This document shows, one piece after another, positions 32,719-40,649 of a stretch of 42,972 bases of DNA. Position 1 is the first letter of the stretch. Every line of letters starts with the position of its first letter. The translations under genes and the position numbers were made by a program. This DNA is from Cnuella takakiae (GTDB lineage Bacteria > Bacteroidota > Bacteroidia > Chitinophagales > Chitinophagaceae), in contig NZ_MTFE01000010.1 of assembly GCF_001953305.1 (NCBI RefSeq), positions 1,978,327 through 2,021,298 on the forward strand. Direction: 5' to 3'. The notes beneath the pieces are model-generated. The model worked only from the letters and a program-made list of their open reading frames with translations. It was not told the origin of the DNA and did not search any database.

Positions 32719-33558
32719 ATGGCATTAAGAAAGTATAAACCCGTTACAGCCGGTACCCGTTGGAGAATCGGCAACGCTTATGCGGAAGTTACTACCAACG
32801 TTCCCGAGAAGTCGTTGGTGGAATTCAAAAAAGGTACTGGTGGTCGTAACAGCCAGGGCCGTCGTTCTATGCGCTACATCGGTGGCGGTCACAAAAAGAT
32901 GTACCGTATCATCGACTTCAAGCGTGATAAAAAGAACATCCCTGCTACTGTAGCTACAATCGAATATGATCCGAACCGTTCGGCTTTCATCGCCCTGCTG
33001 AACTATGCAGACGGTGAGAAGCGCTACATCATCGCTCCCCAGGGCCTCACCGTAGGTTCCAAGGTGGAAAGCGGCGACGCTGTAGCTCCTGAACTGGGCA
33101 ACGCACTCCAGCTGAAGAACATGCCCCTGGGTACTGTTGTGCACAACATCGAGATGCAGCCTGGCCAGGGTGGTAAGATTGCCCGCAGCGCCGGTGCATC
33201 TGCCCAGCTGAGCAACAAGGAAGAAAAATATGCAATTCTGAAAATGCCTTCGGGTGAACTGCGTAAAGTGCTGATCAATTGCTTCGCTACTGTAGGTGTT
33301 GCTTCTAACAGCGACCACAGCCTGGAAAGCAAGGGTAAAGCAGGACGCAACCGTTGGAAAGGTATTAAGCCTCGCAACCGTGGTGTGGCCATGAACCCTG
33401 TCGATCACCCGATGGGTGGTGGTGAAGGTCGTGCCTCCGGTGGTCAGCCCCGCAGCAGAACAGGTATGTACTCTCGTGGTCTGAAAACCCGTACGAAAGG
33501 AAAAGGCAGCGACAAGCTGATCATCCAACGTAAGAACGGTGGCAAACTGGCTAAATAA
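32719..33558 (+). CDS. rplB: 50S ribosomal protein L2
   Basis: 279 residues. The RNA-binding domain carries [20 protein letters not shown] near residue 40 and the C-terminal part carries [18 protein letters not shown], with the His that sits close to the peptidyl-transferase centre. Primary 23S rRNA binder needed for subunit joining. 31 nt from rpsS without a palindrome. Confidence 0.98.
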   Translation: MALRKYKPVTAGTRWRIGNAYAEVTTNVPEKSLVEFKKGTGGRNSQGRRSMRYIGGGHKKMYRIIDFKRDKKNIPATVATIEYDPNRSAFIALLNYADGEKRYIIAPQGLTVGSKVESGDAVAPELGNALQLKNMPLGTVVHNIEMQPGQGGKIARSAGASAQLSNKEEKYAILKMPSGELRKVLINCFATVGVASNSDHSLESKGKAGRNRWKGIKPRNRGVAMNPVDHPMGGGEGRASGGQPRSRTGMYSRGLKTRTKGKGSDKLIIQRKNGGKLAK

Positions 33559-33589
33559 TCATTTCTAACAAACGAAAATTCAAAATAGA

Positions 33590-33856
33590 ATGGCTCGTTC
33601 GATTAAAAAAGGTCCTTACGTAGCGGCGCACCTTGAAGACAAAGTGGTTGCTATCAACGACGGCAAAAACAAAAGAGGTGTAATCAAAACCTGGAGCCGT
33701 CGTTCTACCATCACGCCTGATTTCGTGGGTCACACCTTCGCAGTTCACAACGGAAACAAGTTCATCCCTGTTTACGTTACCGAATTCATGGTGGGTCACA
33801 AACTGGGTGAATTTGCACCTACCCGCAACTTCAAAGGACACGCAGCTAAAAAGTAA
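33590..33856 (+). CDS. rpsS: 30S ribosomal protein S19
   Basis: 88 residues starting [19 protein letters not shown], with the conserved block [20 protein letters not shown] and the C-terminal [19 protein letters not shown]. Works with S13 in the 30S head near the A-site tRNA. It is followed by an AGCTGTT-type palindrome. Confidence 0.98.
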   Translation: MARSIKKGPYVAAHLEDKVVAINDGKNKRGVIKTWSRRSTITPDFVGHTFAVHNGNKFIPVYVTEFMVGHKLGEFAPTRNFKGHAAKK

Positions 33857-33862
33857 CAATAA

Positions 33863-33930
33863 TTAGCCTTTGGCTGTTAGCCTTTAGCCTTTAGCAGGCC
33901 AACAGCTAACAGCCAACAGCTAAAAACTAA
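33863..33930. repeat. Heptamer-word palindrome (TTAGCCT/AGCTGTT family), rpsS-rplV gap
   Basis: Left words TTAGCCT, TTGGCTG, TTAGCCT, TTAGCCT; right words CCAACAG, CTAACAG, CCAACAG, CTAAAAA. The arms are 33 and 32 nt with a 3-nt loop. It ends 6 nt before the rplV ATG. Confidence 0.9.
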
Positions 33931-33936
33931 ATCATA

Positions 33937-34275
33937 ATGGAAGCAGTAGCTAAACTCCGTAACTATCCCACATCGCCCCGCAAAATGCGTTTGCTGGCTG
34001 ATCTCATCCGCGGTATGCAGGTTGAGAAAGCTCTGGCCGTGCTGGAGCACAACCCCAAGCACCCCGCAGTGCCCATGCGCAAGCTGGTACTGAGTGCCAT
34101 CAGCAACTGGAAGCAGAAGAACGAAGGTGGTGACGAAGGACAGTTGTTCGTAAAAACCATTTTCGTGGATGGCGCCCGCACCCTCAAGCGCATGCGTCCT
34201 GCACCCCAGGGCCGTGGCTACCGCGTACGCAAACGCAGCAATCACGTAACCGTAATTGTTGACGCGAAAGCTTAA
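33937..34275 (+). CDS. rplV: 50S ribosomal protein L22
   Basis: 112 residues. The N-terminal [19 protein letters not shown] and the tunnel-loop region ending [20 protein letters not shown] are conserved; substitutions or deletions here give macrolide resistance elsewhere, and nothing unusual is seen. Only 30 A/T-rich nt separate it from rpsC, one of the few gaps without a palindrome. Confidence 0.98.
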   Translation: MEAVAKLRNYPTSPRKMRLLADLIRGMQVEKALAVLEHNPKHPAVPMRKLVLSAISNWKQKNEGGDEGQLFVKTIFVDGARTLKRMRPAPQGRGYRVRKRSNHVTVIVDAKA

Positions 34276-34305
34276 TTCAAAACATTCAAAGTATAACCAA
34301 TAAAC

Positions 34306-35112
34306 ATGGGTCAAAAAGCAAATCCTATTGGTAACAGGTTAGGTATCATCCGTGGATGGGAATCCAACTGGTATGGTAACAAAAAGGACTTCTCCACCAA
34401 GCTGATCGAAGACAACAAGATCCGCACCTACCTGAATGCCCGTATCAACAAAGGCGGCATTGCCAAGATTGTGATCGAGCGCACTTTGGGTAAACTGATC
34501 GTTACCATCCACACCTCCAAGCCCGGTATCATCATCGGTAAAGGCGGTGGCGAGGTAGACCGTATCAAAGAAGAGCTGAAGAAGCTCACCGGCAAAGAAG
34601 ACGTACAGATCAACATCCTGGAGATCCGTCGTCCCGAGCTGGATGCTATGATCGTAGGCGATACCATTGCCCGCCAGATTGAAAACCGCATCAACTTTAA
34701 GCGTGCAACTAAGATGGCCATTGCTTCTGCGCTCCGCATGGGTGCCGAAGGTATCAAGGTTCAGCTGAGCGGCCGTCTGGGCGGTGCTGAAATTGCCCGT
34801 TCCGAAAAGTTCATGCAAGGCCGTGTGCCCCTGCACACTTTCCGTATGGACATCGACTACGCCAACGTGTTTGCACAAACCGTATACGGCAAGATCGGTA
34901 TCAAGGTATGGGTATGTAAAGGTGAAGTGCTGCAGAAGCGCGACCTGAACCCCAACCTGGTAGCCGACAAAGGTGGCGCTGGCGACCGTCGTGATGGCGG
35001 CCGTGGTGGCGACCGTGGTGGCTTTGATCGTCGCGATCGTCGTGAAGGCGGTGGTGGTGGTAACCGTGGCGGTGGCAACCGTGGTGGTGGCCGTCCTGGT
35101 GGCAACCGATAA
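34306..35112 (+). CDS. rpsC: 30S ribosomal protein S3 with Gly/Arg-rich C-terminal tail
   Basis: 268 residues. The core is standard: [18 protein letters not shown], the KH motif [20 protein letters not shown] near 78-97, and the C-terminal domain with [13 protein letters not shown] and KVWVCKGEV. After about residue 222 a tail of some 45 residues consists almost only of Gly, Arg, Asp and Asn ([15 protein letters not shown]), like an RGG box. S3 forms part of the mRNA entry channel and helicase site, so the tail may contact mRNA; that is inference. Confidence 0.97.
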   Translation: MGQKANPIGNRLGIIRGWESNWYGNKKDFSTKLIEDNKIRTYLNARINKGGIAKIVIERTLGKLIVTIHTSKPGIIIGKGGGEVDRIKEELKKLTGKEDVQINILEIRRPELDAMIVGDTIARQIENRINFKRATKMAIASALRMGAEGIKVQLSGRLGGAEIARSEKFMQGRVPLHTFRMDIDYANVFAQTVYGKIGIKVWVCKGEVLQKRDLNPNLVADKGGAGDRRDGGRGGDRGGFDRRDRREGGGGGNRGGGNRGGGRPGGNR

Positions 35113-35113
35113 A

Positions 35114-35151
35114 CAATTAGCTAATTAGCTAATGAGCCAATTAGCTAATTG
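35114..35151. repeat. Octamer-word palindrome (AATTAGCT family), rpsC-rplP gap
   Basis: Words AATTAGCT, AATTAGCT, AATGAGCC, AATTAGCT in 8-nt steps; the 38-nt block is an imperfect palindrome. The rest of the 110-nt gap has ACTACAAACCACAAACT words that partly pair with GTTTGAGTTTGG. Confidence 0.88.
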
Positions 35152-35222
35152 ATAACTCAATGTGTAACGCGGTTTGAGTTTGGAAAAATTACCAACTACA
35201 AACCACAAACTATAAACTAGAT

Positions 35223-35645
35223 ATGTTACAGCCGAAAAGAACAAAGCACCGCAAAGTGCAGAAAGGCCGCATGAAAGGCGACGCCAAGCGCGGTGCTACC
35301 ATCTCTTTTGGTTCCTACGCTCTGAAGGCGCTGGAAAACCATTGGATCACCGATCGCCAGATCGAGGCTGCCCGTCAGGCACTCACCCGTCACATGAAGC
35401 GTGAAGGTAATGTGTGGATCCGCATTTTCCCCGACAAGCCCATCACCCGCAAGCCGCTCGAGGTACGTATGGGTAAGGGTAAAGGTAACCTGGAGTTCTG
35501 GGCTGCCACTGTTAAACCCGGTCGCATCATTTTTGAAATTGATGGTGTAAGCGAAGAGGTTGCTCAAGGCGCTCTTAAGCTGGCTGCCGGCAAACTGCCC
35601 ATCGCCTGCAAGTTTGTTAAGCGTCGTGACCTGATCACCGCCTAA
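35223..35645 (+). CDS. rplP: 50S ribosomal protein L16
   Basis: 140 residues starting [19 protein letters not shown]. Conserved blocks GVRP-like core replaced by the usual [20 protein letters not shown] and [12 protein letters not shown] are present. Organises the A-site of the peptidyl-transferase region. It lies between two octamer-word palindromes. Confidence 0.98.
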   Translation: MLQPKRTKHRKVQKGRMKGDAKRGATISFGSYALKALENHWITDRQIEAARQALTRHMKREGNVWIRIFPDKPITRKPLEVRMGKGKGNLEFWAATVKPGRIIFEIDGVSEEVAQGALKLAAGKLPIACKFVKRRDLITA

Positions 35646-35650
35646 TAACA

Positions 35651-35739
35651 AATGTGCTAATGAGCCAATTAGCTAATGTGCTAAACGGCTTACCTCACAA
35701 GGACATTAGCACATTGGCACATTATCACCTTATCAAATT
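35651..35739. repeat. Octamer-word palindrome (AATGTGCT family), rplP-rpmC gap
   Basis: Left words AATGTGCT, AATGAGCC, AATTAGCT, AATGTGCT (35651-35684); right words ACATTAGC, ACATTGGC, ACATTATC, ACCTTATC (from 35703). The loop is about 20 nt. The ATG of rpmC follows within 10 nt. Confidence 0.88.
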
Positions 35740-35746
35740 AAAGATC

Positions 35747-35956
35747 ATGTCTAAGACTATCGACTTCAAAAAAAGCATTCAGGGCCTGAGCATCGACGAC
35801 CTGAAGGCCCGCATCGCAGAAGACGAGCAGCGCCTGAAGAAGCTTGAGTTCGGTCATGCCATTTCTCCCCTGGAGAATCCCATGAGCATCCGTTCTCTGC
35901 GTCGCGAACTGGCTCGCCTGAAAACTGAACTGAAGAAACAACAACTGAGTGCATAA
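35747..35956 (+). CDS. rpmC: 50S ribosomal protein L29
   Basis: 69 residues from the ATG at 35747 (MSKTIDFKKSIQGLSIDDL). An in-frame ATG at 35654 would run through the palindrome and is rejected. The two long helices end with NPMSIRSLRRELARLKTELK, the L29 signature. Small protein at the tunnel exit near L23. Confidence 0.96.
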   Translation: MSKTIDFKKSIQGLSIDDLKARIAEDEQRLKKLEFGHAISPLENPMSIRSLRRELARLKTELKKQQLSA

Positions 35957-36021
35957 ACAGCTGTTAGCTGTTAGCTGTTAGCCCTTAGCTAACAGCCAAA
36001 GGCTAAAAGCTAAAAGCTAAT
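35957..36021. repeat. Heptamer-word palindrome (AGCTGTT family), rpmC-rpsQ gap
   Basis: Left words AGCTGTT x3; right words CTAACAG, CCAAAGG, CTAAAAG, CTAAAAG. It begins right after the rpmC stop and ends 4 nt before the rpsQ ATG. Confidence 0.9.
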
Positions 36022-36025
36022 TACA

Positions 36026-36301
36026 ATGGCTGAAACAACAACTCCTGAAATCAGGAATCTCCGGAAAACCCGTATCGGCGTGGTTACCAGCAACAAGATG
36101 ACCAAAACCATCACCGTTGCCGTTGAACGTAAGGTAAAGCACCCCATCTACGGTAAGTTCGTAAAGAAAACCACCAAGTTCCACGCCCACGACGAGCAGC
36201 AGACTGCTTCTATCGGCGATGTGGTGAAGATCATGGAAACCCGTCCCCTGAGCAAGACTAAGCGATGGAGACTGGTGGAGATCGTAGAGAAAGTGAAATA
36301 A
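36026..36301 (+). CDS. rpsQ: 30S ribosomal protein S17
   Basis: 91 residues with the OB-fold sequence [39 protein letters not shown] and the C-terminal [17 protein letters not shown]. An early-binding protein of the 30S body. Flanked on both sides by AGCTGTT-type palindromes. Confidence 0.98.
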   Translation: MAETTTPEIRNLRKTRIGVVTSNKMTKTITVAVERKVKHPIYGKFVKKTTKFHAHDEQQTASIGDVVKIMETRPLSKTKRWRLVEIVEKVK

Positions 36302-36303
36302 GA

Positions 36304-36415
36304 AAAAGCTGTTAGCTGTTGGCCTTTGGCTTTTAGCTACAGCCTATCTGGTAAAAAGAATACTAACTGCTTTTAGTTGCGCTGGCTAACCGCTAACAGC
36401 TAAAAGCCAAAAGCT
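36304..36415. repeat. Heptamer-word palindrome (AGCTGTT/GGCTTTT family), rpsQ-rplN gap
   Basis: Left words AGCTGTT, AGCTGTT, GGCCTTT, GGCTTTT (36304-36338); right words GCTAACC, GCTAACA, GCTAAAA, GCCAAAA (36385-36415). The loop is 46 nt. The ATG of rplN follows 7 nt later. Confidence 0.88.
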
Positions 36416-36422
36416 CAAAAAA

Positions 36423-36791
36423 ATGATCCAGCAAGAATCCCGTTTGACAGTAGCGGACAACAGTGGTGCTAAAGAAGTACTCTGCATCCGTGTACTGGGC
36501 AACAGCGGTCAGCGTTATGCAAGGGTTGGCGACAAGATCGTAGTAACCGTTAAAGACGCTATCCCAGCCGGCGGTATCAAAAAAGGTACAGTAGCCAAAG
36601 CGGTTATTGTACGCACCACCAACAAGCTGCGTCGTAAGGATGGTTCTTACATCCGTTTCGACGATAATGCAGTAGTTATCTTAAATGCTTCCGACGAACC
36701 ACGCGGTACCCGTATCTTTGGGCCCGTTGCTCGTGAGCTGCGTGATAAGGGCTACATGAAGATCATCTCCCTGGCTCCTGAAGTGCTTTAA
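36423..36791 (+). CDS. rplN: 50S ribosomal protein L14
   Basis: 122 residues starting [19 protein letters not shown], with AIVVRT-like core KAVIVRTTN, and the C-terminal [19 protein letters not shown]. Forms an intersubunit bridge and the binding site of the silencing factor RsfS. Followed by a 137-nt spacer with non-word hairpins. Confidence 0.98.
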   Translation: MIQQESRLTVADNSGAKEVLCIRVLGNSGQRYARVGDKIVVTVKDAIPAGGIKKGTVAKAVIVRTTNKLRRKDGSYIRFDDNAVVILNASDEPRGTRIFGPVARELRDKGYMKIISLAPEVL

Positions 36792-36860
36792 GGAGTAGGA
36801 GGGAACCCGCAACGGTCCCTTATTGATCGGCACACAGAACATAGTCTAATCAATAAACCG

Positions 36861-36911
36861 GTTCCTGGCAGTATCAGGAACATAAAAACAACACTCCCGC
36901 AGCAATGCGGG
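36861..36911 (+). promoter_or_regulatory. Repeated hairpin element 1 (loop GCAGTAT) plus a GC hairpin, before rplX
   Basis: Stem GTTCCTG / CAGGAAC around GCAGTAT (36861-36881), followed by an A-rich stretch and a second stem CCCGC / GCGGG (36896-36911). The core of 15 nt (36864-36878) recurs identically at 39554-39568 before rplR. Confidence 0.55.
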
Positions 36912-36928
36912 GATGAGGGTAAAACAAA

Positions 36929-37261
36929 ATGAAAACAAGATTCAAACCCAAGTACAACATCCGCAAGGGCGACCAGGTGGTTGTTATCGCAGGCGATGAC
37001 AAGGACCTGAAAAAACCCCGCACCGTGCTGGAAGTACTGGTTGATGATGCAAAGGTGGTGGTAGAAGGCGTAGCCATTGTTACCAAACACACCAAGCCTT
37101 CGGCTCAGAACACCAAAGGTGGTATCGTTAAGAAAGAAGCTGCTATCGCAATTTCCAACGTTATGTTGTGGGATGGCAAACAAGCCACCAAAGTGAAGCG
37201 CGAAGTGGTAGAAGGTAAAAAAGTTCGTGTATCTAAAAAATCCGGGGAGGCAATCAAGTAA
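36929..37261 (+). CDS. rplX: 50S ribosomal protein L24
   Basis: 110 residues with a KOW motif, [19 protein letters not shown], near the N-terminus, then [19 protein letters not shown]. One of the two initiators of 50S assembly. Its TAA stop shares a base with the rplE ATG (TAATG), so translation of the two is coupled; this is the only such overlap in the ribosomal run. Confidence 0.97.
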   Translation: MKTRFKPKYNIRKGDQVVVIAGDDKDLKKPRTVLEVLVDDAKVVVEGVAIVTKHTKPSAQNTKGGIVKKEAAIAISNVMLWDGKQATKVKREVVEGKKVRVSKKSGEAIK

Positions 37262-37827
37262 TGGCAACAACAACTACAACTCCGAGATTAAAAGATAAGT
37301 ACAAGGCTGAAGTGATCCCTGCCCTGCAGAAGCGCTTCAACTACAAGTCTGTAATGCAGGTTCCCCGCCTGGAGAAGATCTCCATCAACCGCGGTGTGAA
37401 TGGTGCCGTTGCCGACAAGAAGCTGGTTGATATTGCTATCGACGAACTGACCACCATTACCGGTCAGAAAGCCGTAGCTACCATGTCTAAAAAAGACATC
37501 TCCAACTTCAAGCTGCGTAAGAACATGCCCATCGGTGCGCGTGTTACCCTGCGTGGCGACAAGATGTACGAATTCCTCGACCGTCTGATCGCTGTGGCCC
37601 TGCCCCGCGTACGTGACTTCAAAGGCATCAACGAGAAGTCTTTCGACGGCCGTGGCAACTATACCATGGGTGTTACCGAGCAGATCATCTTCCCTGAAAT
37701 CGACATCGATAAGGTGAACAAGATCACTGGTCTGGACATCACTTTTGTAACTACTGCCCAAAACGACGAAGAAGCTTACGAGCTCCTGAAGGAACTGGGT
37801 ATGCCGTTCAAAAACATCAAGAAATAA
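37261..37827 (+). CDS. rplE: 50S ribosomal protein L5
   Basis: 188 residues with [14 protein letters not shown] near 38, the RNA-binding [18 protein letters not shown] near 98, and the C-terminal [33 protein letters not shown]. Binds 5S rRNA and carries it into the large subunit. Its stop codon overlaps the first word of an octamer palindrome. Confidence 0.98.
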   Translation: MATTTTTPRLKDKYKAEVIPALQKRFNYKSVMQVPRLEKISINRGVNGAVADKKLVDIAIDELTTITGQKAVATMSKKDISNFKLRKNMPIGARVTLRGDKMYEFLDRLIAVALPRVRDFKGINEKSFDGRGNYTMGVTEQIIFPEIDIDKVNKITGLDITFVTTAQNDEEAYELLKELGMPFKNIKK

Positions 37828-37948
37828 TGTGCCAATTAGCTAATTAGCAAATGTGCTCATTAGCTAATCCGGTTCTTTTGTAAATACAAACAACCATTTG
37901 CCAGTGAGCTATACATAGCACATTGGCTAATTATCAAATTAGCAAATT
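37826..37948. repeat. Octamer-word palindrome (AATTAGCT/AATGTGCT family), rplE-rpsN gap
   Basis: Left words AATGTGCC, AATTAGCT, AATTAGCA, AATGTGCT, then CATTAGCT (37826-37868); right words AGCACATT, GGCTAATT, ATCAAATT, AGCAAATT (to 37948). It begins on the rplE stop and ends 8 nt before the rpsN ATG. Confidence 0.88.
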
Positions 37949-37956
37949 AACTCACT

Positions 37957-38226
37957 ATGGCTAAAGAATCAGTAAAGGCTCGTCAGCGTAAGCGTGAGCG
38001 TATGGTTGCCCAGTATGCTGAGAAGCGTGCAGCCCTGAAAGCCGCCGGCGACTATGCCGCCTTGGACGAGCTTCCCAAAAACGCTTCGCCCGTGCGCCTG
38101 CACAACCGTTGCCAGATGACCGGCCGTCCCCGCGGTTACAGCCGTTACTTCGGTATCAGCCGTGTAGCCCTGCGCGACATGGCCCTGAACGGCATGATCC
38201 CCGGTCTGAAGAAGGCTAGCTGGTAA
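37957..38226 (+). CDS. rpsN: 30S ribosomal protein S14 (zinc-independent form)
   Basis: 89 residues, the longer S14 form without the CXXC zinc knuckles of the short form. The conserved segments [20 protein letters not shown] and [20 protein letters not shown] end in KKASW. Late-assembling protein of the 30S head. Followed by a GAGTAAT palindrome. Confidence 0.98.
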   Translation: MAKESVKARQRKRERMVAQYAEKRAALKAAGDYAALDELPKNASPVRLHNRCQMTGRPRGYSRYFGISRVALRDMALNGMIPGLKKASW

Positions 38227-38230
38227 GCAG

Positions 38231-38288
38231 ATGAGTAATGAGTAATGAATAATGAGTCACCACTCATTACTCATCACTCATTATTCAT
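38231..38288. repeat. Heptamer-word palindrome (GAGTAAT family), rpsN-rpsH gap
   Basis: Left words GAGTAAT, GAGTAAT, GAATAAT, GAGT; right words ACTCATT, ACTCATC, ACTCATT, ATTCAT. The 27-nt arms have 3 mismatches, at least two of which allow G-U pairs, and a 4-nt loop. Confidence 0.92.
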
Positions 38289-38326
38289 GAACACAACAAC
38301 ATCAATTATTCATATCAAATCCAATT

Positions 38327-38353
38327 ATCCCGCTCCGTGCGGGATGTAGGAGG
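38327..38353 (+). promoter_or_regulatory. Hairpin followed by a full Shine-Dalgarno AGGAGG before rpsH
   Basis: Stem ATCCCGC / GCGGGAT (38327-38345) with a TCCGT loop, then AGGAGG at 38348-38353, 9 nt from the rpsH ATG. S8 is the autoregulator of the spc operon in E. coli, which makes a control site here attractive, though no S8-type target was recognised. Confidence 0.5.
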
Positions 38354-38362
38354 GCTCCAAAC

Positions 38363-38761
38363 ATGGTAACAGATCCTATAGCAGATTTCCTGACCCGTAT
38401 CCGTAACGCTCAGATGGCAGGACACCGCATCGTGGAAATCCCCGCTTCTAACCTGAAGAAGCGCATGACCGAGATCCTGTACAACCAGGGTTATATCCTG
38501 AAGTACAAGTTCGAGGACGACAACAAACAAGGTCTGATCAAAATCGCATTGAAGTACGACGCAGCTACCAAAACGCCCGCTATCCAGTCGCTGGAGCGTG
38601 TTAGCCGTCCCGGTCTGCGTCACTACGCCAAGCCTGCCGACTTCCGTCGTGTAAAGAATGGCTTGGGTATCGCTATCCTCTCTACTTCTAAGGGTGTGCT
38701 TACCGACAAGGAAGCCAAAACCCAGAATGTAGGTGGCGAAGTACTGTGCTATATCTACTAA
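38363..38761 (+). CDS. rpsH: 30S ribosomal protein S8
   Basis: 132 residues starting MVTDPIADFLTRIRNAQMAG, with KPGLR-like motif RPGLRHYAKP and the C-terminal GIAILSTSKGVLTDKEA and GGEVLCYIY. Binds helix 21 of 16S rRNA and organises the central domain. It has the clearest Shine-Dalgarno of the ribosomal genes here. The last base of its stop is the first base of the next palindrome. Confidence 0.98.
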   Translation: MVTDPIADFLTRIRNAQMAGHRIVEIPASNLKKRMTEILYNQGYILKYKFEDDNKQGLIKIALKYDAATKTPAIQSLERVSRPGLRHYAKPADFRRVKNGLGIAILSTSKGVLTDKEAKTQNVGGEVLCYIY

Positions 38762-38820
38762 GCTATTAGCTATTAGCTGTTGGCTTTTAGCTAACAGCCA
38801 ACAGCTAATAGCCAACAGCC
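38761..38820. repeat. Heptamer-word palindrome (AGCTATT/AGCTGTT family), rpsH-rplF gap
   Basis: An uninterrupted run of 7-nt words: AGCTATT, AGCTATT, AGCTGTT, GGCTTTT, AGCTAAC, AGCCAAC, AGCTAAT, AGCCAAC. The centre 38770-38811 is a 42-nt palindrome with a single mismatched pair and no loop. This is the cleanest example of the class. Confidence 0.93.
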
Positions 38821-38905
38821 TCTTCTTACCAATACATTAAGCTGTTCCTATACAGGCTGACCGGTTGGTAAGCATAATCAAACAATAAACAACAAACTTC
38901 TTACT

Positions 38906-39460
38906 ATGTCTCGTATAGGTAAAGCGCCCATCGCTGTTCCTGCAGGTGTAACCATCTCGGTTGCAGCTGACAACGTGGTAACCGTGAAAGGCCCCAAGGG
39001 TGAGCTGAAGCAGCCCATCGACCGCGACATCACTGTTCAGGTTGAAAACAATGAAATTAACGTAACCCGTCCCACCGACCAGATTCGCCACCGCGCACTG
39101 CATGGTCTGAGCCGCGCCCTGCTGGCCAACCTGGTGAAAGGTGTAACTGAAGGTTATACCCGTAAGCTGGAGCTGGTGGGTGTAGGTTTCAAGGCTACCA
39201 ACACTGGTAACGTTCTGGACCTCGCCCTGGGTTACTCGCACAACATCATTTTCGAAATTCCTTCGGAACTGAAAGTAGCCACCCTGCAGGAAAAAGGTAA
39301 GAACCCCGAAATCACCCTGACCGGTATCGACCGTCAGCTGATCGGTGCCGTTGCCGCTAAAATCCGCAGCCTGCGCAAACCCGAGCCGTACAAAGGTAAA
39401 GGTGTTCGCTACCAGGGTGAAGTGGTACGTAAGAAAGCAGGTAAGTCTGCTGGTAAATAA
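38906..39460 (+). CDS. rplF: 50S ribosomal protein L6
   Basis: 184 residues in two similar domains, starting MSRIGKAPIAVPAGVTI, with TVKGPKGEL near 28, the linker GVTEGYTRKLELVGVGFKA, and the C-terminal signature PEPYKGKGVRYQGEVVRKK. Near the factor-binding site and the sarcin-ricin loop. Followed by two different repeat elements before rplR. Confidence 0.98.
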   Translation: MSRIGKAPIAVPAGVTISVAADNVVTVKGPKGELKQPIDRDITVQVENNEINVTRPTDQIRHRALHGLSRALLANLVKGVTEGYTRKLELVGVGFKATNTGNVLDLALGYSHNIIFEIPSELKVATLQEKGKNPEITLTGIDRQLIGAVAAKIRSLRKPEPYKGKGVRYQGEVVRKKAGKSAGK

Positions 39461-39541
39461 GGTTAGGTGTTTGGTGTTTAGGGTTTGGAGTTGTTTATCG
39501 CTCCTCCTGAACACCAAACCCCAAACTCCTAACTCCAAACA
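39461..39541. repeat. Heptamer-word palindrome (GTGTTTG family), rplF-rplR gap
   Basis: Left words GTGTTTG, GTGTTTA, GGGTTTG, GAGTTGT; right words GAACACC, AAACCCC, AAACTCC, TAACTCC. It starts at the rplF stop. Confidence 0.88.
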
Positions 39542-39551
39542 TAAAACTCAT

Positions 39552-39570
39552 TCCCTGGCAGTATCAGGGA
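39552..39570 (+). promoter_or_regulatory. Repeated hairpin element 2 (loop GCAGTAT) before rplR
   Basis: Stem TCCCTG / CAGGGA around the loop GCAGTAT, 15 nt before the rplR ATG. Compared with the rplX copy, one stem pair changes from T-A to C-G, a covariation that supports an RNA structure. Confidence 0.55.
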
Positions 39571-39585
39571 TGTAAATACAACAAC

Positions 39586-39945
39586 ATGAAAACAAGCGCT
39601 AAACTTTCCCGGAGGCAGAACATCCGCTACCGGATCCGTGCTAAAATTTCGGGTACCGCGCAGAAACCCCGCCTGTCGGTGTTTCGTAGCAATGCCGATA
39701 TCTACGTTCAGGTTATCGACGACGTAAACGGCTTTACCCTGGCAGCTGCTTCTTCCCGCGATAAGGACATTGCAGCCCAAACCGGCACCAAATCAGAAAA
39801 GAGCTTCCTCGTAGGCCAGGCTGTTGCCCGCAAAGCAAAAGAACTGGGTATCGAGAAAGTGGTTTTCGATCGTGGTGGCAACCTGTACCATGGCCGCGTT
39901 AAGGCAGTAGCCGATGGCGCTCGTGAAGGAGGTCTGCAATTCTAA
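39586..39945 (+). CDS. rplR: 50S ribosomal protein L18
   Basis: 119 residues with [38 protein letters not shown] and the C-terminal [25 protein letters not shown] (read as [14 protein letters not shown] plus ADGAREGG). Binds 5S rRNA together with L5. Preceded closely by the GCAGTAT hairpin and followed by an AGCTGTT palindrome. Confidence 0.98.
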   Translation: MKTSAKLSRRQNIRYRIRAKISGTAQKPRLSVFRSNADIYVQVIDDVNGFTLAAASSRDKDIAAQTGTKSEKSFLVGQAVARKAKELGIEKVVFDRGGNLYHGRVKAVADGAREGGLQF

Positions 39946-39947
39946 TC

Positions 39948-40012
39948 AGCCGTTAGCTATTAGCCATTAGCTGTTAGCCTCGCTAATAGCTAACAGCCAA
40001 CAGCTAAAAGCT
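39948..40012. repeat. Heptamer-word palindrome (AGCTGTT family), rplR-rpsE gap
   Basis: Left words AGCCGTT, AGCTATT, AGCCATT, AGCTGTT; right words GCTAATA, GCTAACA, GCCAACA, GCTAAAA. The 31-nt arms have a 3-nt loop. Confidence 0.9.
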
Positions 40013-40044
40013 TCAATTCTAACGTAATTACTAAGTAATACACA

Positions 40045-40563
40045 ATGGCAAAAGCTAATTTAAATAGGGTAAAAGCTGGCGACCTGGAACTGAAAGACAA
40101 GGTTGTTGCGATCAACCGCGTAGTGAAGACTACCAAAGGTGGCCGTGCTTTCTCTTTCTCCGCACTGGTAGTTGTTGGTAACGAGAACGGTGTGGTAGGT
40201 CATGGCCTGGGCAAAGCAAAAGAAGTTCAGGAAGCCATCACCAAGGGCATCGAAGATGCCAAGAAGAACCTGATCAAGGTTCCTGTAATGCACGGTACTA
40301 TTCCCCACGATCAACTGGCAAAAGTTGGTGCTGCCAAAGTACTGATCAAGCCTGCTGCACACGGTACGGGTGTAATCGCCGGTGGTTCGATGCGTGCTGT
40401 GCTGGAAAGCGCCGGTGTTACCGACGTTCTGGCCAAGTCGCTGGGCTCTGCCAACCCCCACAACGTGGTTAAAGCTACTTTCGAAGCCCTCGCCCTGCTG
40501 CGTGAGCCCGTAAGCATCGCTAAAACACGTCGCGTTGCGCTGAAAAAAGTATTCAACGGCTAA
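40045..40563 (+). CDS. rpsE: 30S ribosomal protein S5
   Basis: 172 residues. The double-stranded-RNA-binding part has [20 protein letters not shown] and [14 protein letters not shown], followed by [19 protein letters not shown] and [16 protein letters not shown]. Lies at the mRNA entry channel and affects accuracy. Normal length; nothing suggests spectinomycin-resistance changes. Confidence 0.98.
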   Translation: MAKANLNRVKAGDLELKDKVVAINRVVKTTKGGRAFSFSALVVVGNENGVVGHGLGKAKEVQEAITKGIEDAKKNLIKVPVMHGTIPHDQLAKVGAAKVLIKPAAHGTGVIAGGSMRAVLESAGVTDVLAKSLGSANPHNVVKATFEALALLREPVSIAKTRRVALKKVFNG

Positions 40564-40567
40564 TAAA

Positions 40568-40641
40568 AGTTTTTAGTTTTTAGTTTTTGGTTCCTGGTCC
40601 TGACCATTGAACCAAAAACTAAAAACCAGAAACTAAAAACT
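40568..40641. repeat. Heptamer-word palindrome (AGTTTTT family), rpsE-rpmD gap
   Basis: Left words AGTTTTT, AGTTTTT, AGTTTTT, GGTTC; right words CCAAAAA, CTAAAAA, CCAGAAA, CTAAAAA. Loop of 15 nt. It ends 8 nt before the rpmD ATG. Confidence 0.92.
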
Positions 40642-40649
40642 CATTAGAT

